In this document: positions 11,990 to 22,494 of the stretch, piece by piece | How positions within the stretch are numbered: position 1 is the stretch's first letter | How the letters are laid out: each line of letters starts with the position of its first letter | Source of the DNA: Typhlomys cinereus | Taxonomy: Eukaryota; Chordata; Mammalia; Rodentia; Platacanthomyidae | Direction: 5' to 3' | DNA: 64,000 nucleotides | Assembly: GCA_023101885.1 (NCBI GenBank) | Contig: JALPQD010000626.1 | Span: 620,001 to 684,000 of the forward strand | Made by a program: the position numbers and the translations under genes | The notes under the pieces: model-generated | Told to the model about the DNA's origin: nothing | The model's database searches: none | The model's input: the letters and a program-made list of their open reading frames with translations, nothing else

Positions 11990-13080
11990 GGCAATATATT
12001 GATCCTGTATCCCAGTCCAATATAAGTTTGGCTGCATATTTTCAGCAGGTGTATGCCTTTTTGGGGTTTTCTATTTCCAAACGAATATGTCCGCTAACCT
12101 TCACCCTGCCTTCTAAAGATGTCTAGTCCCTAGCTGAATTCCAACAGCTATGTGGAGCAATAAATTGGCTCAAACCATTTGTACCAACCCCTGACCAGGA
12201 AATGTACTCTTTATTTTCTCTCCTGAAGGGCCCTACATGCCTCTTGAAAAGAATTAAGCTTACACTTGAAGCGACAGCCCTTCTACAAAAGGTTGCCTCT
12301 CTACTCACCTCAGCATCCTTAGACAGACATGAGCCTCACCGGCCTCTCTTCGCAATCATCTTGTGGACCCCTGACGGTGTTCTAGGCATCCTATGGCAAA
12401 GAGGCCCCCTTATGTGGTTACACCAGGCTCATTCTGACCTACACAAAATCACGTCTCAATTTGAGATCACCTTTCGACTTGCTCTCAAGGCGAGAAACGT
12501 GGCCCGCAAGACCTAGAGCTGTGAGCCTGATAAAATCATCCTTCCTTTCCCGCTCTGGCACTCACAATCACTTTGGGCTGATTCTATTAGTTTTCAAGAA
12601 ATGGTTTCTGGCTACACTGGAGATTTTGACAACCATCCCCCACAGGACAAAAAGTTAACTTCACTTTCTCAACTCCCTATTAAAATTAAGCCTTATAGTA
12701 CTCCCAGCTATTCCTCCATTCCACATGAGACCTTAGCATTCTTGGACTCCAATAAACAAAGATATGGAATCCTCATTCAGCGCCCAGGGGAAAAAGACAT
12801 TACTTATGTCCTCCTCATTCCTGGCTCGGTGCAGCTGGGCAAACACTTGGGGCTCTTAAAGATTTTTACTGAATGCCAATTAAAACCTGTTAATATTTAT
12901 CTGATAGTCAGTATGCGGTACAGGCTCTCCGGACTTTTTCATTTTCTTTGCTCAAGGACCGTATGAGCCCCTTACATGTCACTATGTGGTTGCTCCAGGA
13001 TGTATTAGAACACAGGGCTCGCCCTTGGTATATTTCTCATATGAGGTCACACACAAAACTTCCCAGAATACTGGCTAAGG
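11990..13080 (+). pseudogene. pol: RT thumb/connection and RNase H, plus strand
   Basis: After the gag junction the translation reads VYAFLGFxISK and then the thumb landmark LCGAINWLKPF (about 12150), followed by connection-domain sequence to about 12760. RNase H follows, with its QYAVQAL segment near 12910 spread over two frames. A TAG at about 12123 and frameshifts near 12515 and 12950 break it. The right-hand mirror copy (36903-38159) is open across the same region. The RT palm with the YxDD box is missing because of the gag-to-RT deletion. Confidence 0.82.
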
Positions 13081-13985
13081 GAAACAACTTAACAGACACT
13101 ATGATCATGACTGTGGACATAAAGCTTCTTGAACAAGCTAGGGCATTACACCAACAATTTCACCTTACACCTCAGAGATTACACAAACTTCTAGAGCTTA
13201 CAATGTCACAATGTAAACATTTAGTAAGGTCCTGTGCAACCTGTGCCCCCTTGGCTCCACTTGGCCCTCTCAATAAGGGAGGGGTAAATTCCAGAGGTCT
13301 CTTGCCTAATGCAATTTATAATGCAATCATAGGAGGAATTGTTCTTTTATTAATTATATTTCCCCTTTGAGAACCTAAAATATGTTCATGTCATAATGGA
13401 CACTTGTTACTCCTTTGTGTATGCAATAGCCCTTACAGGAGAAAAGGCAGCCCATGCTATTAAAGCCTTAAAATCTGCCATGTTGGTTATGGGTGTACTT
13501 TGGGCACTAAAGACTGACAATGGACCTGCATATGCTTCCCAACAATTTGGCTCCTTTATAGCCTCATGGAAAATTAGTCACACTTTTGGCATCCCCTATA
13601 ACCCACAGGGACAAGCCATTGTGGAAAGATCCAACAGAACCTTAAAGGGCCTTTTGGCAAAGGTCACATCCCCTGAATCCAAACGCGACCCACACTTGGC
13701 TCTGACAGAGGCCCTGTTTTACCTTAACTTCCTCACTTTTGATGATTCAGGACTAAGCCCTGCTTATAAACACTGGGCATTTCTGCTTTGCAATACCCCC
13801 CCTGCCTCTTGTTGGATGGAGGGACCATGCTGCTATGGCAGGGACCCGCTCCCTTATTAACCTGGGGTCAAGGATATGCTTGTGTCTTGCCTCAGGATTC
13901 CACTTTGCCAATATGGGTGCCAGCTCGAGATTTAAGATGAGCAACAGAGATTGTGAAGCCTTCCCAGGATCTGGATTCAAAAAAT
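13081..13985 (+). pseudogene. pol: Integrase, with a foreign 39-bp patch
   Basis: The N-terminal HHCC zinc domain is present (HQQFH, then CATC near 13245). The catalytic core shows TDNGPAYAS and the Glu of IVERSNRTLKG. The C-terminal domain ends near 13940. The first catalytic Asp (the MDVTH site of the mirror copy) is missing: about 23 bp there are replaced at 13316-13361 by sequence matching 14671-14709 downstream. The frame also shifts there (13370/13396). It is non-functional. The mirror copy at 36005-36658 keeps all three acidic residues. Confidence 0.85.
13316..13361 (+). other. Templated patch in integrase
   Basis: Bases 13323-13361 match 14671-14709 at all but about two positions in direct orientation. 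The mirror copy instead has ordinary integrase sequence (the WQMDVTH codons) here. It looks like a short copy-and-paste repair or template-switch event using downstream ERV sequence as donor. Confidence 0.75.
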
Positions 13986-15063
13986 GAGTAAATCTGGGGC
14001 CACTTCAATTTTTTTCATTTCTGTTGCATGCTGATATAAAAATTTTAGCATGCCATTTTTAAATACATGTATGCATAATTAAAAATAAGAACAAATAATT
14101 TTGGTAACATCTAAGGCCTTAACTACTTATGTTTTATATCGATCACAATTGTTTTTCTAATAGATTGTAAGTTTTCTTTTATTGTTTTCTCACTTGATTT
14201 TAATTTTTAATGGATTGTAGCTTACGCTATTGTTGCAGTCAGCCTGCATGGTTGCTGATAAATGACCATCAAATGGCTTAAGGGAACAAGGGTTTATTTC
14301 CTTACAACAGTCTGGTTATAGTTCTTAGTCCAGCTTGACAGGAGAATGTGCACCAACACCAGGGCCGAGGGAACTGGCCACACCATCACTGTATAACGGC
14401 TGAGAGATGGACAATCCTTACTTGCCAGACCAGCATGTCTGGCCAAGTATACAGAAGGATACCCACTCTCTCAACCAGCTCTTGGTGATTTATCCCTCTT
14501 AGTGATTTATCCAGGGCATAATCCCGCCCACCATGGGCTGAATCTTCCTCATCAACTAGACAGTCTCCTTCAGGTTTGCTCTGGGCTTAACTCAACCATC
14601 AACACTCTACAAGTGTGCTCAGAGCTCAAACCCTCAATAGTCAAGTTGATACCTGTATTTAACTATGATAGCTATCATAGGAGGAATTGTTCTTTTAGTA
14701 ATTATATTTCTTAAGGGTTTCCTTCAGCACATCTCTCAGCAATGCTCCATCAATAAGAGCATGCTACAAGCACTCATGGTCCTTGAATCCAAGCCATGGA
14801 GCCCATAAGGACATGGTTCGAGATTGGATTGCAGAGATTTGTGAGGCCTTGTTCTAGTGAACTATCCACATATCCTGACATGCCTTCCAGAGGAGAGGTC
14901 CTTAGAGGGCTGGTAGCCAATGACGGGTAAGATCCTGTGAGACAGGACAACCTACGGCAGGCACAGTCCTAATGCTGGACACATTCTGAGGCAGGGTCAA
15001 CAAGGTCAGAGCAAAGAACTCTGGCTCCTGCTGGCTGTCAAAAATAAATAAAAAGGATGGATA
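13986..15063 (+). other. env-region remnant of complex A-left, interrupted by a solo MaLR LTR
   Basis: Between integrase and LTR there is no open env frame. The segment contains the shared non-coding module (13998-14185). A hydrophobic stretch at 14671-14715 could be a transmembrane-anchor remnant. The last part, with GGTAGCCAATGACGGG near 14918, is also found at 5884 and, inverted, at 34920. It ends with a purine-rich tract (AAAAAGGATGG). The mirror copy runs through without the MaLR LTR. Confidence 0.65.
14231..14670 (-). mobile_element. Solo MaLR-type LTR with 5-bp TSD
   Basis: Inverted relative to the full element at 46487-49106 and highly similar to its LTRs. It begins TGTTGCAGTC and ends ..TATGATA, where the expected terminal CA is mutated. 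It is flanked by perfect 5-bp duplications GCTAT (14226-14230 and 14671-14675). The mirror copy of the host ERV has the uninterrupted GCTATCATAGG site near 35470, which proves an insertion. The antisense poly(A) signal reads TTTATT near 14296. No internal sequence remains, so the two LTRs recombined. Confidence 0.9.
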
Positions 15064-15296
15064 TGTGGGAGGAATGGACAAGGCAGGCCTGTATTAAAGT
15101 CTCTGATGAATCATTACTTACAATACCTCCACCTGGGGAGCAAGCTACTTAGGGATGATCTGTATGGGCTGCATGAGCGAATGCAACTTCCCCAAGCTAC
15201 ACCTGCTGCCCAGCTGGGTGCTGACGTCAAACCACCTGGCTGAGAGGACCAACACGGACAGAACAACTCAGCAAAAAGCTCACACTGGGACTTATG
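15064..15296 (+). mobile_element. Truncated 3' LTR of complex A-left
   Basis: Starts TGTGGGAGGAATGG after the purine tract and matches the minus-strand LTR at 34378-34774. Only the first 230 or so bases are present. Homology stops at about 15296, where MaLR internal sequence begins, so TATA, R and U5 are gone. Confidence 0.8.
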
Positions 15297-15825
15297 AAAA
15301 TTCTCAAGCATTTTCAATGTTGTCCAGTGAAACCATTCAAAAGCCACAATATCCACATAATCAGATTTGTCAGCAATACCCCACTTCCCGGGTACCAAAT
15401 TCTGTCATAGTCTGCCTGCATGGTTGCTGATAAATGACCATAAAACAGCTTAAGGGAACAAGGGTTTATTTCCTTACAACAGTCTGGTTATAGTTCTTAG
15501 TCCAGCTTGATGGGCGAGCTCACACCAACACCAAGGCCAAGGGAACTGGCCACACCATCACTGCATAATGGCTGAGAGATGGACAACCCTTACTTGCCAG
15601 ACCAGCATGTCTGGCCAAGTGAACAGAAGGATGGCAACTCTCTCAACCAGGTCTCTGTGATTTATCCAGGGCTTAATCACACCCAGCATTGGATGGATCT
15701 TTCCCATCAACTAGACAATCACCTTCAGGTTTGCTCTGGGCTTAACTCATCCATTAACTCTCCACAACTGTGCCCAGAGCTCAAAACCTAAAGAGTTAAG
15801 TTGACACCTGTGCTTCACTATGACA
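15297..15825 (-). mobile_element. Truncated MaLR-type element: 5' LTR plus internal start
   Basis: On the minus strand, an LTR at 15403-15825 is followed by about 105 bp of internal sequence starting GAATTTGGTACC, the ERVL/MaLR-type start with a tRNA-Leu-like primer site. It matches 46487-47020 of the complete element. The internal part ends abruptly at the A LTR, and the outer side abuts satellite. The rest of the element is missing. Confidence 0.85.
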
Positions 15826-17720
15826 CATCACAAACGCTCACTGTGATGTCACAAAATCATTGTGACATCATCCTTGCCACTGACAATACAGCCACACGGT
15901 GACAACACAGGCTCACAACTGGCATCCTACCTAACACACTATGATACAAAAGCCTCACCACAGATATCACAGGCTCACTGTGACATCACAGGATCACCAG
16001 TCATACCACAGCCTTACCAGTAATGTCATAGCCTCATTGTGACATCACGTCTGACATCATAGCCTCACTGTGACATCACAGGCTCACAGTGATGTGATGT
16101 AACAGTTTCATCATTGACATTGACATCAGTCCTTCCCTGACATCACAGCTTCCACAGCGACAGCACAGCCTCACTGCGCCATCACAACCACTCATGTGAT
16201 ATCACAGCATCACTGTGATATCACATTATCACTCTGGCATCACAACATCACTGTGACATCACAAACTCACTGTCACATAAACCTTGCCAACAACATGACA
16301 GCCTCCACAGTTACTCATAGCTTCCCCACTGACATCATAGCCTCACTGTGACATCATAGCATCCCTAGTGACATCACAACCTCACGGGGGCATCACAACC
16401 TCACTGTGACATGTCACCCTCACAGTAATATCACAGCCATACTGTGATATCACAGGCTCAGTGTGACAAAACAGCCTCACTGGGACTTTAGAGTCTCAAC
16501 AGTGACAAAGGTACCTAATCAATCATGCAGCCTCCACAGTGACATCACAGCCTCACAATGACATCACAACCTCACGGTTACATCAGAGACTTACAGTGAA
16601 ATCACAGCCTCACCTGTTACATCATGGCCTTGTTGTGATATCAGCTTTGCCACTGATATCATTGTCACATCGCAGACTCACTATTACTTCCTCAACGCAT
16701 TGTGACATCAGCCTTGCCACTGACATAACACTGACATTAGTGTGAACATAGATATCACAGGCTCACCAGTGACAACACAGTCTTTGACATGATAGCCTCA
16801 CCAGTGACTCTGAAGTATCAACAGTCACATCACAGGCTCACTGTGCCATCTGTCTTGCCACTGACATCACAGCCCCCAGTGACACCACAGGCTAACCTGT
16901 AACATCATAGACTCATCGTGGCATCAGTTTTGCCAGTGACATCACAGCCCCACTGTGACATCACAACCTCACACTGACATCAGAGCTTCACAGTGAAATC
17001 ACAGCCTCACCTATAACATCATGGCCTCGTTGTGATATCAGATTTGCCACTGATATTACAACCTCACTGTGACATCACAGCCTCACCTCTGACATCACAG
17101 CCCCACTGTGTTGGCACAGCCTCACCATTGATATCCTAACTTCTTGGTGAAATCACAGCCTCACCACTAACTTCACAGCATCACATTGGCATAACAACCT
17201 CAGTGTGACACAATAACCTCACTGTGGCATCATACCATTACCATTGAAACCACAGCCTCACCTATGACATCACCTTCATCACTGACATCACAGTCTGACC
17301 ACTAACATCACAGCTTCACCAGTGACATCACAGACTTTGACATTATATCTTCACTGTGACATCACAGCCTCAATGTGACATCACATCTTCACTGTGACAT
17401 CTCACCCTCAACACTGACATCCTACCTAGTCTCACTATGACACCACAACCTCACCACGATATCAAAGGGTCACCTGTGATATCATAGCCTCATTGTGACA
17501 TCATCCTTGCCACTGACATCAGAGACTCATTGTGCCATCACAATCACTCAGGTGATATTACACAGTCACTGTGATTTCACACTCTCACTGTGACATCACA
17601 AACTCATTGTGACATTATCCTTTCCACTGACATTGCAGCCTCACTATGACATCACAGGGTCACAACTGGCATCCTACTAGCCTCGCTATGACACCAAAGC
17701 TTCACCACTGACATACCAGA
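15826..17720 (-). repeat. Satellite block 3, inverted orientation
   Basis: The same CAGCCTCACTGTGACATCA-type array. The region 17107-17405 is almost identical to 7032-7335 in block 2, whereas typical neighbouring units differ much more. It ends where ERV sequence begins at about 17721. Confidence 0.92.
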
Positions 17721-18672
17721 ATGGTCCTGGTGAAGTTCCTATAATTGCATTTTCATTATGGAATCAAATTAGGGACATTATGGATGAAATGACAGAATTT
17801 AAATGCCTAGTTCAGGAAACTAAGTCTGAAGAAGGACAACCATTAACTGTGGGTAAGTAAGACAAAGATTATGACACAATGTCTAAGAATAATTACAAGC
17901 CTACATCACAGGATGATTGGCTTGATGAAAAAGAATGCTTTTTTACTATTCAATTAAATCCTTTGGATTGTAAAAGATTTGCATTTAGTGTGCCCTCCTA
18001 ATTTAAAAAAGACCATATCAGTAGAAAGTTTTGCCTCAAGGCATAAAGAATAGCCCAACTTTGTGTCAAAAATTTGTAGATCAAGCATTATTAAAAACTA
18101 GGAATAAATATCCAAAAGCTTCTATTATTCATTATATAGATGATATTTTACTAGCAGAAGAACATAGAGAACAGGATTTAAAAATATTAGAGGAAATGAT
18201 TAAAGAATTAAAGAATTTTGGATTAATTGTTACAGATGAAAAGATACAATTAAATCCTCCAATAAATCACTTAGGAAGAGTTATTCCTTCTACTCATATA
18301 GGGACACAGAATATAGAAATAAGAAAAGGTAAATTAAACTCATTAAATGATTTTCAAAAATTACTAGGTAATATTAATTGGATTAGACCTTATTTAAAAT
18401 TAACTACAGGAGATTTAAATCCATTATTTAATATATTGAAAGGATATTCTAAACCTAATTCTAGAAGAGAACTTACAGTAGAAGGAAGTAAAGCTTTACA
18501 ATTATGTAGAAAAGGCTATAAAAATAGTAAATTGATTCTATTAAATTATAATCAGCCTTGGCAACTTACAATACTAAAAACAGTATATTCTCCTACTGGA
18601 TGCATTTGGCAAAGTGGTCCTATTGAATGGATACATTTGCCAAACACCTTACCTAAAATAAATGCATCTTAA
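17721..18672 (+). pseudogene. pol: RT palm/thumb with a short upstream remnant
   Basis: After an unassigned open stretch (17721-17860, LWNQIRDIMDEM), RT begins abruptly inside the palm (FAFSVP near 17980). It continues in frame 18031-18672: [12 protein letters not shown], then a YIDD box (Ile in place of the usual Met/Val of YxDD), the thumb LLGNINWIRPYLKLTTG and the connection region. Motif A and the fingers are deleted. A stop at about 18001 and a TAA after 18672 bound the frame. Confidence 0.85.
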
Positions 18673-18678
18673 CATTAT

Positions 18679-19320
18679 ATGGTAGCCTTAATTATTGGTA
18701 AAGGAAGATTAAGAAGTACAGATTTATTTGGATGTGATGTAACTGATATTATAGTACCCTATGATAAACAGCAAACTGATTATTTAATGCATACTGAGGA
18801 CCAATGGGGAAATTCCTTACAAGGATTTACAGGAGAAATATTACATCATGCTCCTCCTCATCCACTATTAACTTTTATTAAAGAAACAGACATAATATTT
18901 TCTCATAAAACATCATTACAGCCATTAGATAATGCTATACTCATATTCACAGATGGATCATTAAATGGGAGATCTACTGTGGTTAGAGAACATGAGCCAC
19001 CTGTAATTAAAATTACTGCAGGAAAATAAGCACAAAAGGCTGAAATTATAACAATAATAGAAGCATTCAAATTAGAAGAAAATCCTTTTAATCTTTATAC
19101 TGACTCAGCTTATGCTTACAAGTTATTCCCAGAAATAGAAACAGCAATGATTAATGGGAATTCTACAGTATTTGATTTATTAAGAGAGTTACAAAGTCAA
19201 ATTGAGAAAAGATCTCATGAATTTTTATAGGGCATATTAGAGGACATTCTAAATTACCTGGACCCTTAGCTAAAGGAAATTTATTAGCAGATTTTTATAC
19301 TAAAGAAATAATTATGAATA
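18679..19320 (+). pseudogene. pol: RT connection and RNase H
   Basis: Frame 18679-19029 continues the connection domain and starts RNase H at FTDGSLNGRS (about 18950), which carries the first catalytic Asp. After a TAA at 19027-19029 the same frame continues (EIITIIEAF; LYTDSAYAY with a catalytic Asp). A further TAG interrupts it near 19228. The final His-containing loop region and LLADFYTKE near 19285-19310 are frameshifted. It matches 1432-2229. Confidence 0.83.
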
Positions 19321-20209
19321 ACAGAATTAGCACAAGAAAATCAAATTCATCATCAAAATGCCTTGGCATTAAAAAGAATGTTTACTATCACTAGAGAACA
19401 GGCAAGAAAAATACTGAAGAAAGGTAGCCATTGTGCAGTTGTTTATTCTCCTCCTCAAATGGGAGTAAACCCTAGAGGATTAAATCCCAATGTACTGTGA
19501 CAAATGGATGTGACCCATATTTCTAGTTTTGGAAAATTAGCGTACGCCCATGTAACTATTGACACCTATTCACATGCTATGATTGCAACAACTAGAACTG
19601 GTGAAGCAGTTGAAGATGTTATCCAGCATCTGGCTGCTTGTTTTTCAGTTCTAGGAATGCCAAAAAAGATAAAAACAGATAATGCTCCAGCATGTACAGC
19701 CAACTTTTTTTGCAATTCTGCAAAAAACTTAATATTGAACTTTCTACAGAAATGCCTTATAATCCTCAGGGACAAGGAATTATTGAGAGAGCACATCAGG
19801 TATTAAAGAATCAAATTGAGAGATTAAATAATTCAGAATTGCATTACTATTTACCTAATCATTTAATTAATCATTCTTTATTTGTTATAAATTTTCTCAA
19901 TATGATGAAAAAGGATTAACTCCAATGATGAAACATTGGGAATATCATGAACAAGATAAACCTCTGGTATATTGGAAAGACCTCTTAACATCCTCTTGGA
20001 AAGGACCTGATGTTCTTATTACATCAGGAAGAGGATATGCTTGTGTGTTTCCACAAGATTCAGAATCCCCTATATGGATACCAGACAGACTCATCCGACC
20101 TGCTGGAGGACCACCGCCAGAACAAAGATTTACAACCCCCGTCAAAAAAGAGAATGATGAAAACATCTCAAATGGTGCAGCAGCTGCTGAAACCATTACA
20201 CAAACTTAA
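19321..20209 (+). pseudogene. pol: Integrase, frameshifted
   Basis: Frame 19504-19806 has MDVTH (first Asp) and KTDNAPA (second Asp). A T-run at 19705-19711 coincides with a frameshift to 19692-19919, which holds [15 protein letters not shown] (catalytic Glu). After a stop, 19925-20209 encodes the C-terminal domain (LVYWKDLLTSSWKGPD, then GRGYACVFPQD). So all three acidic residues survive but in two frames. The N-terminal zinc domain is degraded. The end overlaps the env start, as usual in betaretroviruses. Confidence 0.85.
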
Positions 20210-21430
20210 TCTTCATTCTCCTCCTCAAGCTAAAACCACAGAAATGGCAAAAACCACCCACTTGGTGTCAAATTAAAAAGCTCACTCGTGAGGCTGAGAA
20301 CGTGGTTTATTCCACTGGACATACAACCACACCTGACAATTATTCTTGGCTATGCTAGCTCTCATCAGTCTACAGGTGACTGGTGTTACACCACTACCAT
20401 GAAAACTACTTACTGGGCTTATTTACTGCCCCGGTCCGCGGGACACTATGAGAACCGGGTAACCTAGGAAGGGGGAGGACAAATGAAGGACAGGAGACAC
20501 AAAGAACGAGAGCAAATCGAGAGTTCCGATTTATTGAACCAGGGAAGGGTTTATATAGTTCTTGGGGGGAAGGGGCTTCCCAGGGCAGGGTTTAGGCGGG
20601 AAAACCATTTGGCCAGGCAGGAAACGTTGCTAGGAGACTGAGGTATTTATGGTAGATAAGGTAGTTAGCAGATGAGTTAAACCTCAAGTGGTTGTTTGTT
20701 TCTCTGACAAAGGGGCTCAGCTATGGGGGAAACAGAGACAGAGACAGGCAGGCGCCCAAGATGGTGACTTGGGCAAAAGGTCATTTTTTTATGGCTCCTG
20801 GCAATTTACCTAATCCTCCATTTCTTCATCCCATATCATGGGGAGATGAAGAACATTTAAAAATTTTGACTAATGATACTGATCTCCTGGGAGGATTAGA
20901 CGATTCCCAGGTGCCTCATAAAGTATCTACTTCAATAAATTTTACAGGATTGGCTGATGATGTTCCTATATGTTTTTCTATGAAAGGCATACATCCATTA
21001 GGTTGCATTCCAATTAACTATAGAACTTATTTAACTGATTCTCCTAGTAGAGCAAAAGGAAAAGGAGACAATAGACAAATTTGGGAATTAAGACTAGTCT
21101 TTTTGGGATATCATTCTTATAATGAATTCTATGAAGAAATACCAGATCCAACATTTCTCTATAATTGCATGAAACATTATAATAGAAAAGATCAATTTTG
21201 AAATGCCAAAGATTTAGATAAAGATTTACCAAAATGGTTAAGCTGTGGGTTTATTACTAAAGCTCCAGTCTTTATGCCTGTGGGCACAGGTTTAAAGATT
21301 TATGATTTTTCAGTTTCTTCTCCTGATTATGATTATACTAGTTATCAAAAATATAATACAAAAATTTGGATATATGCCTATTACTCTAGGAGAGCCTCTT
21401 AAAAGATGGTTCACTCCTGGATGGGTGGCA
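20175..21430 (+). pseudogene. env: env surface-subunit remnant, interrupted
   Basis: The env leader region overlaps the pol end. A TYWAYL-like segment at 20409-20426 is interrupted by a solo LTR and resumes at 20810 (NPPFLHPISWGD) in frame 20692-21201. That frame has an open SU stretch ending at a TGA (21199-21201), and similar residues continue to about 21400. It is class II env by its position after integrase and its fusion to a TM-like frame downstream. It is broken by at least the LTR, two stops and the L1 insertion. Confidence 0.75.
20427..20803 (-). mobile_element. Solo LTR in env, 6-bp TSD
   Basis: A 377-bp insertion with TG..CA ends, flanked by perfect 6-bp repeats ATTTAC (20421-20426 and 20804-20809). 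On the minus strand it has TATATAAACCC and, downstream, AATAAA (the plus strand shows TTTATT near 20531), so the LTR is antisense to the host ERV. It is G/C-richer than its host and contains a CCAAGATGGTGAC (YY1-like) box at 20757-20769. The 6-bp TSD fits a class II retrovirus. Confidence 0.9.
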
Positions 21431-21431
21431 C

Positions 21432-21601
21432 TTTCTTTTTTTTTTTTTTACACAGTTCAATAGTTTTTTTTTTAATTTCCACTCATACAAACTTAACAGG
21501 TTCACCGGTCCCCCCTCCCTCCAACCCCCTATCCCCCTGTACCTCCTTCCCTCCCCATCCTCCAGTGCCTCCCCCTCCCATCCCCGGAGCATCCTTTAAT
21601 G
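21432..21601 (-). mobile_element. 5'-truncated L1 3' end in env
   Basis: T-rich at its left (the antisense poly(A) tail), followed by a pyrimidine-rich tract matching, in reverse complement, the G-rich L1 3'UTR at 48260-48400. The flanks GGGTGGCAC (21423-21431) and GAGTGGCAC (21602-21610) look like a target-site duplication with one mismatch. It adds foreign codons to the env open frame that starts at 21406. Confidence 0.82.
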
Positions 21602-22494
21602 GAGTGGCACCTTCCTATCAGAGTATTTCTATTAACCATAATAGAATAAATTATTACACAAGTCTTTACAGACTTTTGGTAGCCACTAACATGGTATTAT
21701 TAAAGAAACCTACTAAACAATATTCTGAATCACTCAGAGTTAGAGCTTGTGTTAATTATCCAAATGCTATTATGTTAGGTAAACCTAAAAATCTTTTTAT
21801 AAATAAATTAGGAATTTCTTTTAATATAACTTACAATGATTGTGTAATCACTAATTGTATATCTTCTTTATTATCTACAGAATACTCTATACCTTTACTA
21901 CTTAAACAGCCATCTTATGTTCTTATTCCGGTAAAATTAGAAGAGGAATGGCATGATAATTCAGCTTTACAAGTACTCACAAAAGTAAATGAGTTGATTA
22001 GGCCAAAGAGATTTATTGCAGCATTAATTTTAGGGATTTCAGCATTAATTACTATAGTTACTTCTTTTGCGCTTTCTACTACAGCATTAATTCAAAAAGT
22101 TCATGCTGCTAATCATGTAAATGATTTATCTAGAAATATTTCTCTAGCTTTAGCAGATCAAGAGGATATAGATAAAAAATTAGAAGTTAAGCTTAATGCT
22201 TTAGAAGATGCTCTTCTGTTTATTGGCAAGGAAGTACAAAATATTAAAGTACAAATGTCTACTAGATGTCACTCTAAGTATAAATACTTATGTGTGACTC
22301 CTTTTATATATAATAGTTCTGAATCATGGGAAAAAGTTAAGGCTCATCTATTGGGAATTTGGAAAAATAATTATTTGTATCTAGATCTAAATGATCTGCA
22401 ACAAAAAATTGCAAATGTGAGTAAGGGTAACTTGTTTCTAACATTAATGAATTGGCTCATGATCTTTGGACAAACTTACAAATATGAATCCTAA
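21602..22494 (+). pseudogene. env: env transmembrane subunit, long open frame
   Basis: Part of a 362-codon frame beginning at 21406 inside the L1/SU junction, with about 298 codons of genuine env. In order: SU C-terminal sequence, a basic RPKRF near 22000 (a furin-like site in degraded form), a hydrophobic fusion-peptide-like segment (ALILGISALITIVTSFAL), a heptad-rich coiled coil, and a Cys pair CHSKYKYLC with 7 residues between. The frame ends at TAA 22492-22494, before the expected membrane anchor, so the product would lack a tail. Conservation of this open stretch is notable but may be chance. Confidence 0.8.

Larger units (their letters stand above)
9544..15296. mobile_element. Rearranged betaretrovirus-like ERV, complex A-left
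   Basis: Two oppositely oriented halves of one ERV type. The minus-strand part (9544-10925) runs gag CA end, NC, pro, RT fingers/palm. The plus-strand part (11340-15296) runs gag N/CA, RT thumb, RNase H, integrase, env-region remnant, 3' LTR. The piece missing from the plus half (between gag CA and RT thumb) is what appears inverted upstream. No 5' LTR is present. The same arrangement, mirror-imaged, occurs at 34378-46432. Frames carry several stops, so no protein is intact. Confidence 0.85.
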
